From the NCBI RefSeq assembly GCF_024746795.1, contig NZ_CP080524.1:5186001-5250000 (forward strand): a DNA stretch of 64,000 nt, in the 5' to 3' direction. Position 1 is the first letter of the stretch. The number at the start of each line of letters is the position of its first letter. Shown here in pieces: positions 8,771-17,709 of this stretch. The notes under the pieces are model-generated. The model worked only from the letters and a program-made list of their open reading frames with translations, made no database searches and was not told the origin of the DNA. The stretch is from Mesorhizobium sp. AR10 (lineage in GTDB: Bacteria > Pseudomonadota > Alphaproteobacteria > Rhizobiales > Rhizobiaceae). The position numbers and the translations under genes are program-made.

Positions 8771-10648
8771 CTACTCCGCCGTGCCTTCCTCATACTCGGC
8801 CGACATCGACAGCCATTTTTCCTCATGGCCGGCCAGTGTCTGGGCCAACTGCGAGCGTTCCTTGGCCAGCCGCGTCGCGGTCGACGGATCCCTTTCGTAG
8901 ACCGCCGGGTTGGAGAGCTCGTCCTCGATGCCGTCGATGCGCTTGCGGATGCGGTCCATCAGCGCCTCGGTGGCGCGGATTTCCTTGGCCAGTGGCTCGA
9001 AGGCGGCGCGGCGCGCTGCCGCATCGCGGCGGCGGTCGGCCTTTGACGCCTTTTCCGCCTCGCGCTTGCCGCGGCGGTCGCCCGACACGCCGGTGACCAA
9101 CGTCTTGTAGTCCTCGAGGTCGCCGTCAAACGGGTTGACTGCGCCGTCCTTGACCAGCCACAGCCGGTCGGCCGTCGCTTCCAGCAGATGGCGGTCGTGC
9201 GAGATCAGGATGACGGCGCCAGGAAACTCGTTCAGCGCATGGATCAGCGATTCACGGCTGTCGATGTCGAGATGGTTGGTCGGCTCGTCGAGGATGAACA
9301 GGTTCGGCCCCTCGAAGGCCGACAGGCCCATCAGCAGCCGCGCCTTCTCGCCGCCGGACAGGTCCTTGGCGGCGGTGTTCATCTTTTCGGTGGTCAGGCC
9401 TAACTGAGCAACGCGGCCGCGCACCTTCGATTCCGGCGCTTCCGGCATGAGCCGGCGGACATGCTCATAGGCGTTTTCGTCCGGCCTCAGATCGTCAAGC
9501 TGGTGCTGCGCGAAGATCGCCACCTTCAGCCCGGGCGCCACCGTCATGGTGCCGGTCTCCTGCTTGAGACGGCCGGACAGAAGCTTGGCGAAGGTCGACT
9601 TGCCGTTGCCATTGGCGCCGAGCAGCGCGATGCGGTCGTCGGCATCGATGCGCAGCGTCATCTTCTTCAGGATCGGCTGGCCCTCGGTATAGCCGACATT
9701 GACGTTGTTCAGCGCCACGATCGGCGAGGCCACCGTCTTCACCGGCTCCGGGAAGGAGAACGGCCGCACCGTGTCGTTGACGATGGCGGCGATCGGCTTC
9801 ATCTTCTCCAGCGCCTTGATGCGCGACTGCGCTTGCCTGGCCTTGGAAGCCTTGGCGCGGAAGCGCTCGACGAAGGACTCCATGTGCTTGCGCGCGGCTT
9901 CCTGCTTGACGCGGCCCTTCTCCTGCAATTCGCGCTGCTCGGTGTATTGGCGCTCGAACTGGTCGTAGCCGCCGCGCCAGAAGGTCAGTTTCTTCTGGTC
10001 GAGATGGACGATGGAGTTAACGGCACGGTTGAGCAGGTCGCGATCATGCGAGATCAGCAGCACCGTGTGCGGATATTTCGACACGTAATTTTCCAGCCAC
10101 AGCGTGCCTTCGAGGTCGAGATAGTTGGTCGGCTCGTCGAGCAGCAGCAGGTCGGGTTCGGCAAACAGCACTGCGGCGAGTGCCACGCGCATGCGCCAGC
10201 CGCCGGAGAAGGACGAGGCTGGGCGGCGCTGGGCGTCGTCATCGAAGCCGAGACCGGCAAGGATGGTGGCCGCGCGTGACTCGGCTGAGTGCGCGTCGAT
10301 GTCCGCCAGCCGCATGTGGATGTCGGCGATGCGGTGCGGATCGGTCGCCGTCTTTTCCTCTTCGAGCAGAGCGGAGCGTTCGAGGTCGGCCTTCAACACG
10401 ATCTCGATCAGCGGCTCTTCGGTGCCGGGCGCTTCCTGCGCCACCTGGCCGATGCGGGTGTTCCTGGGCAGACCGATCGAGCCGGTCTCGGAGGCGAGGT
10501 CGCCGGTGATCGCCCTGAACAGCGTCGTCTTGCCGGTACCGTTGCGGCCGACAAGCCCGGCCTTGGTGCCGGCCGGCAAGGTCAGCGAGGCATGGTCGAG
10601 AAGCAGGCGTCCGGCCATGCGGAGCGAAAGGTCTGAAATAACAAGCAT
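8771..10648 (-). CDS. ABC-F family ATPase (ribosome-associated type)
   Basis: A 625-residue protein with two tandem ABC cassettes and no membrane domain, typical of ABC-F proteins that act on ribosomes rather than transport. The first cassette has GRNGTGKTTLF, the signature FSGGWRMR and LLLDEPTNYLD; the second has GANGNGKSTF, LSGGEKAR and FILDEPTNHLD. A charged linker rich in Arg and Lys separates them, and a C-terminal coiled coil follows about residue 530. Length and layout are close to the Uup/YheS group. The start MLVISDLSLRMAG at 10648 was preferred over an ATG 12 codons upstream because homologous proteins begin at this strand. Function in translation quality control or antibiotic protection is inferred. 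Confidence 0.88.
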   Translation of the reverse strand: MLVISDLSLRMAGRLLLDHASLTLPAGTKAGLVGRNGTGKTTLFRAITGDLASETGSIGLPRNTRIGQVAQEAPGTEEPLIEIVLKADLERSALLEEEKTATDPHRIADIHMRLADIDAHSAESRAATILAGLGFDDDAQRRPASSFSGGWRMRVALAAVLFAEPDLLLLDEPTNYLDLEGTLWLENYVSKYPHTVLLISHDRDLLNRAVNSIVHLDQKKLTFWRGGYDQFERQYTEQRELQEKGRVKQEAARKHMESFVERFRAKASKARQAQSRIKALEKMKPIAAIVNDTVRPFSFPEPVKTVASPIVALNNVNVGYTEGQPILKKMTLRIDADDRIALLGANGNGKSTFAKLLSGRLKQETGTMTVAPGLKVAIFAQHQLDDLRPDENAYEHVRRLMPEAPESKVRGRVAQLGLTTEKMNTAAKDLSGGEKARLLMGLSAFEGPNLFILDEPTNHLDIDSRESLIHALNEFPGAVILISHDRHLLEATADRLWLVKDGAVNPFDGDLEDYKTLVTGVSGDRRGKREAEKASKADRRRDAAARRAAFEPLAKEIRATEALMDRIRKRIDGIEDELSNPAVYERDPSTATRLAKERSQLAQTLAGHEEKWLSMSAEYEEGTAE

Positions 10649-11284
10649 GGCCGCGCTTTTGCACGGGACGTCAGCGCTTCGCAAGACCTTGCGGGCCGGT
10701 TGACCGCATAAGGCATGAAAACGGTCAGAAGCAGTGGGGCCGGATTGGGGGCCTTGTCTGCGAACCTTGTGTCAGCTCTCAGCGACCCGCCGAAGCAGAC
10801 CGCACCAGGCCTACTCCTGAAACGCGCCAGCGCCCATCGCCGCGCGATCCTGGACGATGTTGCATTCAATTGAATCAAATGGATAGTTGATCATGCGCTT
10901 TGTCCGGCTCGTGCCAAGAGTCGACGACCGTCGACGGGCTAGAACGTTCGATTTTTTCTTGCAGACATTCCACTTCCGATTGAGCCGATGCTGACAGTTA
11001 CAACAATTACTATCGTCTTGCTGAAGGCGGAGGCTTGGGGTTAAGTCTATCGCCATGCTGTCCGCGCCCGGGTGGTCAATATTGAACAGACGGGCGCCCG
11101 GCGTGTGTCCTACACCTTGTAGGGCTGGCGGAATGCAATCGTCCCCCCCATGATTGGATTGCGACAGCAGAACCCCCGGCCGGGGATTTCTGCACGACAG
11201 TGGCAACAGCTTGGCTTGGATCGGGAGGCGCGCTACGAGTTGCAGCCGGACCCGAACGAACCAGCGCGCATTGGAGGTTCGCGG
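10649..11284. other. 636-base stretch with no convincing gene
   Basis: Between the ABC-F start and the small gene at 11285 no open frame has a recognisable domain. Two perfect 10-base palindromes lie close together: TCAATATTGA at 11076-11085 and CGGGCGCCCG at 11091-11100. The first belongs to a 14-base motif that recurs at 11694-11707. The stretch could hold an untranslated RNA or promoter region. Confidence 0.45.
11074..11087. promoter_or_regulatory. Palindromic motif, copy 1 of 2
   Basis: GGTCAATATTGAAC contains the perfect palindrome TCAATATTGA. A near copy, GGTCAATACTGACC, lies at 11694-11707; the two agree at 12 of 14 positions. The symmetry is of the kind bound by dimeric Crp/Fnr-type regulators, and one such gene lies at 11808, but no binding is proven. 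Confidence 0.4.
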
Positions 11285-11512
11285 ATGACCACGCTTCCGT
11301 TGGCGCTCAAGATCGCAGATGCCGTTTCCGACGCCGGGCGGCATCAACGCAGACTGGACATAGCAGCCGTTGCCATCCTGCTGCTCGACGCTCATCCCGA
11401 GGCCGGACACAGTCTGGCGGAGATTGCCGACACGTTGCGAGAGGAAATTGCATCCCAGGGAGCCTTGGCCCGGGGAACTTTGGCCCAGGGAACTTTGGCA
11501 ATGTCACGGTAG
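11285..11512 (+). CDS. Small hypothetical protein with repeated C-terminus
   Basis: A 75-residue protein. GGAGGTTCGCGG before the ATG at 11285 is a near-ideal ribosome binding site. Residues 1-55 (MTTLPLALKIADAVSDAG, then LDIAAVAILLLDAHPEAGHS) look like a compact helical domain. The tail reads GALARGTLAQGTLAMSR because a 15-base unit (TTGGCCCGGGGAACT and a variant) is repeated in tandem near 11465-11500. No family is recognised. It lies upstream of, and in the same direction as, the Crp/Fnr regulator at 11808, about 295 bases away. Confidence 0.6.
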   Translation: MTTLPLALKIADAVSDAGRHQRRLDIAAVAILLLDAHPEAGHSLAEIADTLREEIASQGALARGTLAQGTLAMSR

Positions 11513-11693
11513 TGTTGCGCCTGGCGTTCTGCTTCCCGCTCACCCTCAAGTCATCGACGTCAAACCGTTTGGCATGCCTTGCCTGGCGAAAAGCCCCGGC
11601 CGGGAACTCATCAAGACGCCAGGAGATCGGGAGGGAGGGTGACCCGAATGACGCCGACTGGAGCTGGAATAGCCCTCGCAGCGAGCCGCGTCT

Positions 11694-11707
11694 GGTCAAT
11701 ACTGACC
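11694..11707. promoter_or_regulatory. Palindromic motif, copy 2 of 2
   Basis: GGTCAATACTGACC, with 5-base arms GGTCA and TGACC, is a near copy of the motif at 11074-11087. It lies about 100 bases upstream of the Crp/Fnr-type gene, a position suited to autoregulation. No -35/-10 pair was assigned with confidence. Confidence 0.4.
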
Positions 11708-11807
11708 GGACCGCAGGACCTGGATTTGCTTCATCGAAGCTGATGCCTTGCCGGGATCATGATATTATCAGTCAGGAAATCAGTCTTGTCAGTCGATGGG
11801 GGCATTG

Positions 11808-12479
11808 ATGGAAGGCAAATCAGATCAGCCGTTCGATCCGAAGATTTTTCTGGCGAAAGCCGATCTTGGGCGCACGATTACACACTATGGACCCAACCAG
11901 AAGATATTCTCGCAAGGCGATGTCGCGGATTCGGTCTTCTACATCAACGAGGGCCAGGTCAAAGTCAGTGTCCTGTCCGAACAGGGAAAGGAAGCCGTCG
12001 TCGCCATAATGGGGACCGACGATTTCTTCGGTGAAGGCTGCCTGGCGGGACAGACCCGACGCATGGCCACGGCAAATACGATGACGGATTGCGAAATCAT
12101 GCGGCTCGACAAGAAGGCGATCATGCGCGTCCTTCACGACGAGCCGGCCTTTTCGGAAATGTTCATCGCCCACCTTCTGGCACGAACCATCCGCGTCGAA
12201 GAGGATCTGGTCGATCAGCTTTTCAATTCGAGCGAAAAGCGCCTGGCACGGGCACTTCTCATGCTGGCAAATTTCGGCAAGGAAGGCAGGCCTGAACCCA
12301 TTCTCGGCAAGGTCAGCCAGGAGACGCTCGCCGAAATGATCGGCACAACGCGGCCGAGGGTAAGCTATTTCATGAACAAGTTCCGCGATCTTGGATTCAT
12401 CGAGTACAATGGAAAGCTTGTGGTGCACAGCTCGTTGCTGAGCGTTGTTCTGCATGATCAGCCGCAGATAAGGCGATGA
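11808..12479 (+). CDS. Crp/Fnr family transcriptional regulator
   Basis: A 223-residue protein. Residues about 20-130 form the cyclic-nucleotide-binding-like barrel (SQGDVADSVFYINEGQVKVSV, then GTDDFFGEGCL). A long dimerisation helix follows, then a winged helix-turn-helix near residues 165-205 with SQETLAEMIGTTRPRVSYFMNKF as the recognition region. The cysteine pattern for an oxygen-sensing Fe-S cluster (as in Fnr) is absent, so it is more like the general Crp-type group common in rhizobia. The ATG at 11808 follows a GGGGG stretch; an in-frame ATG lies 12 bases upstream without such a site. A palindrome about 100 bases upstream may be its own operator. Confidence 0.85.
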   Translation: MEGKSDQPFDPKIFLAKADLGRTITHYGPNQKIFSQGDVADSVFYINEGQVKVSVLSEQGKEAVVAIMGTDDFFGEGCLAGQTRRMATANTMTDCEIMRLDKKAIMRVLHDEPAFSEMFIAHLLARTIRVEEDLVDQLFNSSEKRLARALLMLANFGKEGRPEPILGKVSQETLAEMIGTTRPRVSYFMNKFRDLGFIEYNGKLVVHSSLLSVVLHDQPQIRR

Positions 12480-12663
12480 AACCGGAGGGGCGGAGAAGCC
12501 TCAAGTTCAGTGGGCGCCATGCTTCGATGGCGGCGTCCGCACTTTCAAATCCCGCAGCCTAATGGAAAGGCAGCGCACCTGAACTCGATGCGCTGCCTGC
12601 CAGTGCTGTCTGTCGGCGCGAAGAGGCGGGTATTCCTTCAGGTATACCCCCGTCGCTCCGCGA

Positions 12664-13110
12664 TCAGGCCTTTGCCTTGCGCTTCGTCGCCTTGGCTGCA
12701 GCGAGCGGCACAGCCGGCTTGCGGCCAAGCCCCGAGGATTTTGCCAGCGCCGAGCGGGTCGCGGAGTAGCTTGGCGCCACCATCGGATAGTCCGGCGGCA
12801 GGCTCCATTTGGCTCGATACTCGTCCGGAGTGAGGCCATGGTCCGAGCTAAGGTGGCGCTTCAGCGACTTGAACTTCTTTCCATCCTCCAGGCAGACGAT
12901 GTGGTCGGGAAACACCGACCGTTTCGGGTTAACCGCCGGAATGAGACTGGGGCTTTCCACCGCATCCATGCTGCCCAGCTTGCGAACCGATGCGCTGACG
13001 CTGGCAATCAGATCCGGCAGGCCGGATGCCGGAAGCGGATTGTTGCCAACATAGGCCGAGACGATGTCGGCGGTCAGTTCCATAGCTGTCTTGTTGTCGA
13101 TACTGGACAA
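12664..13110 (-). CDS. MucR/Ros family zinc-finger transcriptional regulator
   Basis: A 148-residue protein of the Ros/MucR family, which in rhizobia and Brucella controls exopolysaccharide, motility and cell-cycle genes. The core holds VFPDHIVCLEDGKKFKSLKRHL and DHGLTPDEYRAKWSLPPDYPMVAP, with the family's characteristic DHGLTP element. The cysteine is present, but the usual second Cys of the finger appears replaced in CLEDGK, as in several zinc-independent MucR/Ros homologues. The start is a TTG at 13110 preceded by AGGAGAAAAAGAA. The C-terminal tail is Lys/Ala-rich. Confidence 0.9.
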   Translation of the reverse strand: MSSIDNKTAMELTADIVSAYVGNNPLPASGLPDLIASVSASVRKLGSMDAVESPSLIPAVNPKRSVFPDHIVCLEDGKKFKSLKRHLSSDHGLTPDEYRAKWSLPPDYPMVAPSYSATRSALAKSSGLGRKPAVPLAAAKATKRKAKA

Positions 13111-13274
13111 TTCTTTTTCTCCTGTCGGCGGTTATTCGCCGCTTTTTTTTGGATTTTTCTCGATGTATCGATTTGGTTGCATCCCCAACGGATCGCTAAA
13201 CCTTAAGTAAACCATCAAGAATCGTTGCCAGCGGATATTTCCATGGAAGATTGCAGCGGCGCAAATTAGAAAAT

Positions 13275-13493
13275 CTAATACTTGGAAACGGTAGACTTCG
13301 AGCCAGCAGACTTGGCAGGGCTGGAGTCGGCCAGTATCTCCAGAATACGCTTCCAGCGAGCACAACGCCCGAAATCTTTCTGCTCGATCGCCTTTTCCGC
13401 TCTCATCGCGGCATAAAGTGGAGCCTCGGCGCCGAACTCCCTGATCAGCCAGTGCGCTTCCTGCCTGGCGAGACGTTCATCGTTGTCAAGCAT
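13275..13493 (-). CDS. Small hypothetical protein
   Basis: A 72-residue protein, MLDNDERLARQEAHWLIREFG at its start, with AMRAEKAIEQKDFGRCARWKRILEIL in the middle and a Ser/Lys-rich tail. It is helical and cytoplasmic. The ATG at 13493 overlaps the end of the DMT transporter gene by 8 bases, so it is probably the last gene of that operon. Short proteins with this EAHWLIREFG pattern seem to be widespread in rhizobia, but I know of no function. Confidence 0.6.
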   Translation of the reverse strand: MLDNDERLARQEAHWLIREFGAEAPLYAAMRAEKAIEQKDFGRCARWKRILEILADSSPAKSAGSKSTVSKY

Positions 13494-14391
13494 GGTTTTC
13501 AGCCTCCGAACGCTCGACGCCGACCGCAATGCAGCTGCCGATGACGAGGATGGCGCCGGCAATCGCCGTCATGGTCAGCCTTTCGCCGGACAGGGTCAGC
13601 AGAAGTGTCGAGGCGATCGGCGTGAGATAGGCGACGACCGCAACCTTGCCGCCGCCTTCGAGCTTCAGGGCACGCGACCAGAAATAATAGCCGAGCCCCA
13701 TCGGGCCGGCCCCGAGATAAAGCCCGAGAAGGAGGTCGGCATCGGCGCGCCAGACGATGCCGTCGTGCAGGCACCACAGCAATGTCAGAATCACACCGAT
13801 CAGGGCCGATGGCAGAAGCAGGCGGTCCGGCGCAACGGCAAGGCGGGCCACGGCGATCGAATAGAAGGCCATGCACAGCGCCGAGCCGAATGCGGCGAGG
13901 TAACCGACGAGATTGCCCTGGAGAAAGGACTGGTCGCGGCCACCCGAAATCACCAGCGCCACGCCGACGAAGCCCAGGGCCGCGGTCACCCCCAGCAGCA
14001 TCGGGCGCTGCGGTTTTTCGAGCGCAATCACCGCCGCCGCGACCATCAACGGCCAGGTGTAGGCGACGAGGTTGGCTTCGATCACCGGCATCGAGGCGAA
14101 AGCGATGTATTGCAGCACCATCGTGCCGACCAAGCCGATGAAGCCGACCGCGACCGGCACCAGCATGGTCCTGGCCGCAGCCACGGCACTTTCCGGCGGG
14201 GCATTTTCCCGCCGGACGTTTTCCCTGCTCATCAACCGGATGGCGACGAAGACCAGCGCCGCGCCGACAAATTGCAGGAACTGCACCTGCGATACCTCGT
14301 GGCTTGCCAGCAGGGATTTGCCGACCAGTGCGTTGGTCGACCAAAGGGCAACCGCGCCGGCGGCGAAGACCAGCGCGGATTGGGCTACCAT
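13486..14391 (-). CDS. EamA/DMT-family transporter
   Basis: A 301-residue inner-membrane protein with about ten hydrophobic helices in two EamA repeats, the usual drug/metabolite transporter layout. The first repeat starts ALVFAAGAVALWSTNALVGK and the second has LGYYFWSRALKLEGGGKVAVVAYLTPIASTLLL, typical of the family. The ATG at 14391 overlaps the preceding oxygenase gene by 7 bases, so export of a product or analogue of that enzyme is plausible. The substrate is unknown; DMT members export amino acids, purines or drugs. Confidence 0.85.
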   Translation of the reverse strand: MVAQSALVFAAGAVALWSTNALVGKSLLASHEVSQVQFLQFVGAALVFVAIRLMSRENVRRENAPPESAVAAARTMLVPVAVGFIGLVGTMVLQYIAFASMPVIEANLVAYTWPLMVAAAVIALEKPQRPMLLGVTAALGFVGVALVISGGRDQSFLQGNLVGYLAAFGSALCMAFYSIAVARLAVAPDRLLLPSALIGVILTLLWCLHDGIVWRADADLLLGLYLGAGPMGLGYYFWSRALKLEGGGKVAVVAYLTPIASTLLLTLSGERLTMTAIAGAILVIGSCIAVGVERSEAENHA

Positions 14392-15218
14392 GAATCCCTT
14401 GCCCCACCCGAAACCGGCGTGTCGGTCGCTGCCGGCACGGGACGTTCCTCCTCGTGGCGGCGATAGGCCGGCAGCTGGTTGGTCCAGACGTCCTCGGCCA
14501 GTTCGTTGACCCACTCGCGATCGAGATCGTTGTCGGCGGCGAGATAGAACATGCGGTTGTCGTCGACATAGGGTTTGGCCACCGAGCGCTGGTTGAGCAC
14601 AAGCGTGACGCGCGAGCCGAGCTGGATGGGTGCTGTGCGGTGCAGGACGCCGAGAAACTGGCCAAGCGTGGCATAGTTCATCTTGTGGTCGATGCGCATG
14701 ACGCGGTTGCGCGGGATTTCACGGCCGGATTCGAGGATCGCACGGCCGGTTTCGGAATCGTCGCAGTAGATTTCGAGATGGCCGCCGACCAGCGGGTCGC
14801 TGATCGACAGCGGGATGAGTTCTGTGACCGGAACGCCGTCGCAATGCCAGTCGACGGCGCCATCCCTGGGATTCATGAAGGTCACGGTCGAGCCGACGAT
14901 CGACAGCGGATAAGGCTCCAGCCTTGTGCCCATCATGTCGGACAGCCGCTCCAGCCTGAGCTTGTCGTTGATCAGTTCCTTGATCTCCGGGATGAAGCGG
15001 TCGGCGCCGGTGATGAAGGTCAGATCGAGGTGCTTGTGCACAGCGTGGCTGTCCTTGAGCTTCAATGCGGCATCCTCTATTGCCGCGAGCAGCGCCGGGT
15101 CGTAGCCGTGAAGGTATTGCGCGACGCCGAAACTCGAGATTTTCCAGGACGTCTCATGACCGATGATGGCTTCACGGCTCATCGCATAGCGCAGGTCAGG
15201 GATGCTGTGTGCGTTCAT
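14385..15218 (-). CDS. Putative 2-oxoglutarate/Fe(II)-dependent oxygenase
   Basis: A 277-residue cytoplasmic protein. The segment WHCDGVPVTELIPL gives an HxD pair, and VLHRTAPIQLGSRVTLVLNQRS supplies a distal His and Arg spaced as in 2-oxoglutarate/Fe(II) oxygenases with a double-stranded beta-helix. GGAGAAGTAAA precedes the ATG. The gene is first in an operon with a DMT transporter and a small protein, and is divergent from a LysR regulator, so the set may hydroxylate and export an amino-acid-like metabolite in response to it. The substrate is inferred only from context. Confidence 0.6.
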   Translation of the reverse strand: MNAHSIPDLRYAMSREAIIGHETSWKISSFGVAQYLHGYDPALLAAIEDAALKLKDSHAVHKHLDLTFITGADRFIPEIKELINDKLRLERLSDMMGTRLEPYPLSIVGSTVTFMNPRDGAVDWHCDGVPVTELIPLSISDPLVGGHLEIYCDDSETGRAILESGREIPRNRVMRIDHKMNYATLGQFLGVLHRTAPIQLGSRVTLVLNQRSVAKPYVDDNRMFYLAADNDLDREWVNELAEDVWTNQLPAYRRHEEERPVPAATDTPVSGGARDSW

Positions 15219-15255
15219 TTTACTTCTCCAGGATGGGGGCGAGACTTAAATGACA

Positions 15256-15270
15256 GTTGAATAAATCAAC
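15256..15270. promoter_or_regulatory. LysR-type T-N11-A box in divergent promoter region
   Basis: GTTGAATAAATCAAC has 5-base inverted arms and fits the T-N11-A pattern for LysR-type regulators. It lies between the divergent oxygenase gene (38 bases from its start) and the LysR gene (60 bases from its start), the usual place for such an operator. Confidence 0.5.
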
Positions 15271-15329
15271 CCCCCCTGTAAAATTAGGAATGCTGGTGCT
15301 ACCGTAAGCCAAGCTTAAGGTCGAAACCC

Positions 15330-16358
15330 GTGCGTCTGCTCAGTCAGGTCAACCTCAACTCATTGAAGATCGTGGAGAGTGCTGCGCGGCACAAGAACTT
15401 TACGCGCGCCGGGGAAGAGCAATTCATAACTGCTTCTGCGGTCAGCCAGCGCGTCAAAAGTCTTGAGGACCAGTTGCGCTTCAAGATTTTCCTGCGCGGC
15501 GGCAATGCCGTTTCGTTGACGCCGGAGGGCGAAACCTATGTCTCGCGCGTTCGCGAAGCGCTGGAGCGCATCGTCGCGGCGAGCATGGAAGCGACCGGAC
15601 AGTCGCAGGAACATGTGCTCAAAATATCGGTGCTGCCGACATTCGCAGCGCGCTGGCTGTTTCCGCGCCTGCCTATGTTCCAGGAGCAGTATCCCGAGAT
15701 CGAGATGCGCGTTGCGACTTCCTATGCGACGCATGAATTCGCGACGTCCGAGTTCGATGTCGAAATTCGCTATGGCGACGGCAGCTTTCCCGAGCTGCAG
15801 GCCGACCTCTTGTTCAGCGAAGATTTGACGCCGGTATGCAGCCGCAAACTCTTCCGTCAGGTTCTGGGCGACAGACCGCTGTCGAAAACGACGCCGGACG
15901 ACCTCAGGCACTTCACGCTGCTGCATTCCGACACCTGCACGCAGAATTGGCAATCCTGGCTCGGCTTCGCCGGTGCCAGTTTCGTGCTCAGCGAGGCCAA
16001 AAGCATCTACTTCGATTCGTGCATGATGTCCTACGAGGCGGCCAATGCCGGGATGGGTTTTGCGGTGGCCAACCGCGCCTACGTGGCCAGCGACATCCGT
16101 GCCGAAAGCCTGGTGGCTCCGTTCGCGGTGCACCACCCGAACACCGCCGGGTGGTATTTCGTCTGCCCGGACAAGACCCTTGCCGCGCGCAAGGTGGCGG
16201 TGTTCAAGCATTGGGTGATGGCCGAGGCGGCGCTGACGCAAAGCCAGCTGGATATCGAGATCGGCGCTGAAAGGCGGGGAGTCTCAAACCGAAAGCCGTC
16301 AGGCAATGGACACCTTCGTGCCATCCATGCAGCCCACCTTGGTCGGGAAGACCGCTGA
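15330..16358 (+). CDS. LysR-family transcriptional regulator
   Basis: A 342-residue regulator. The N-terminal winged helix-turn-helix (residues 8-68) has SLKIVESAARHKNFTRAGEE and TASAVSQRVKSLEDQL. The substrate-binding domain spans about 95-300 and resembles the GcvA subgroup (LPTFAARWLFPRLPMFQEQYP). Translation starts at GTG 15330; an ATG is not available nearby. It is divergent from the oxygenase-transporter operon and probably controls it through the palindrome between them. The C-terminal 35 residues are basic and low in structure, longer than is usual for the family. Confidence 0.88.
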   Translation: MRLLSQVNLNSLKIVESAARHKNFTRAGEEQFITASAVSQRVKSLEDQLRFKIFLRGGNAVSLTPEGETYVSRVREALERIVAASMEATGQSQEHVLKISVLPTFAARWLFPRLPMFQEQYPEIEMRVATSYATHEFATSEFDVEIRYGDGSFPELQADLLFSEDLTPVCSRKLFRQVLGDRPLSKTTPDDLRHFTLLHSDTCTQNWQSWLGFAGASFVLSEAKSIYFDSCMMSYEAANAGMGFAVANRAYVASDIRAESLVAPFAVHHPNTAGWYFVCPDKTLAARKVAVFKHWVMAEAALTQSQLDIEIGAERRGVSNRKPSGNGHLRAIHAAHLGREDR

Positions 16359-16390
16359 ACCCAGCCCTCTTCGGCAAGAACTGCCTGAGA

Positions 16391-17707
16391 TCACTCCTCG
16401 ACGAACGCCCGCTGAAACGAGTCCAGAACCGGCCGCACCAGATATTCGGCAAAGGTGCGGTCGCCGGTGCTGATGAACGCTTCGACGGGCATGCCCGGAT
16501 AGAGCTGGCCGACGGCGACGTTGGCGGGAAGGTTCTCGGCGATATGCAATCGCGCCCGATAGTAGGGCTCGTGGGTGCTCTCATCCATCAACCTGTCGGC
16601 CGACACGTTGGTCACCGTCGCCGCGACCTCCGGCGTCAGCCGCGTATTCAGCGCGGATAGCCGCAGCCGGGCGCTCTGGCCGACATGGACGGAATCGATA
16701 TCACGCGGGCTCAGCCGCGCCTCGACGATCACCTGCGAACTGGTCGGCAGGATTTCCATCAGCTTTTCGCCGGGCGAAATGACGCTGCCGGGCGAATTGT
16801 AGACGGCGGAGACGACGATGCCGTCGCTGGGCGATTTCACGATCGTGCGGCGCAGAATGGCCTCGGCGGCAAAGGATTGCTCTTCGACGTCGGCCAGGGA
16901 GGTGCGCGTTTCCGAAAGCTGGCTGACCGCCTGTTCGACCCGCTGCGTCTTGCCCCGCTCGATCTGCTCTTTCGCCTCGACGATCTGGCTTCGCGTCGAG
17001 GCGAGGTCGGACGTAATCGAACCGACCTGCCCGATCAGGTCAGCCTGATTGCGCTGGATCAGGGTGTATTCGAAATGGTTGGTCAGCCCCTTGTCGACCA
17101 GCGTCTTCTTGCGCTTGAGTTCATCTTCGACGATCACGAGCTGGTTTTCGATCGCCTGCTTTTGCGCACCGAGGCCGACGAGAGACTCGTTGAGCGTGGC
17201 AACACGCTGTTGGAGAATGCCCTGTTCCGAGCGGAACCGGGCCAGACGGGCATCGAATTCCTTCTTCTGTTCTTCGATCAGTTTAGCGAGTTCGGCGTCG
17301 GCCGCACTGGCCTCGGTGCGTTGGTCGAAGCGAACCATATCCATACCGTCCCTTTCGGCGGCAAGCCGCTCGGCAGCTGCCGACAGGGATACAAACTGCT
17401 TCTTCAGCCGGTTGACCTGCGTCCTCGCCGCCGTGCTGTCGAGAACGATCAATTCCTGTCCGGCCAGCACGCGATCGCCTTCGGCAATGCGGATATCCCT
17501 AATGATGCCGCCCTCGAGATGCTGGATGAGAATGTTGCGGCCGGCGGCCGCGATGGTGCCGTGAGCGACAGCTGCCCCCGAAAGCGGCGCGGTCGCCGCC
17601 CAATAGCCGAAACATCCGACCAGCAGCGCGATTGCGCCGTAGCCGCCGAGCGCGATCCATCGCGTATCCGAGCGAACAGACTTTTCCCAGGTGCCGATAG
17701 CGGTCAT
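16391..17707 (-). CDS. Type I secretion membrane fusion protein (HlyD/PrsE-like)
   Basis: A 438-residue periplasmic adaptor. One membrane helix lies at about residues 19-40, then [29 protein letters not shown] opens the lipoyl-like half motif. A long coiled coil rich in Glu, Gln and Arg runs from about 90 to 300, and a C-terminal barrel carries [17 protein letters not shown]. It should link the inner-membrane ABC exporter to an outer-membrane TolC-like channel. It follows the ABC exporter gene by two bases. No TolC or secreted substrate gene lies in the window. Confidence 0.9.
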   Translation of the reverse strand: MTAIGTWEKSVRSDTRWIALGGYGAIALLVGCFGYWAATAPLSGAAVAHGTIAAAGRNILIQHLEGGIIRDIRIAEGDRVLAGQELIVLDSTAARTQVNRLKKQFVSLSAAAERLAAERDGMDMVRFDQRTEASAADAELAKLIEEQKKEFDARLARFRSEQGILQQRVATLNESLVGLGAQKQAIENQLVIVEDELKRKKTLVDKGLTNHFEYTLIQRNQADLIGQVGSITSDLASTRSQIVEAKEQIERGKTQRVEQAVSQLSETRTSLADVEEQSFAAEAILRRTIVKSPSDGIVVSAVYNSPGSVISPGEKLMEILPTSSQVIVEARLSPRDIDSVHVGQSARLRLSALNTRLTPEVAATVTNVSADRLMDESTHEPYYRARLHIAENLPANVAVGQLYPGMPVEAFISTGDRTFAEYLVRPVLDSFQRAFVEE

Positions 17708-17709
17708 GG

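Noticed and set aside
10811..11410. A 199-codon minus-strand frame in the gap after the ABC-F gene
   Set aside because: No domain or ribosome binding site, and it overlaps a plus-strand gene with an ideal one.
11465..11505. Considered as a CRISPR-like repeat
   Set aside because: Only two to three direct 15-base units with no spacers; they are in-frame codons of a small gene.
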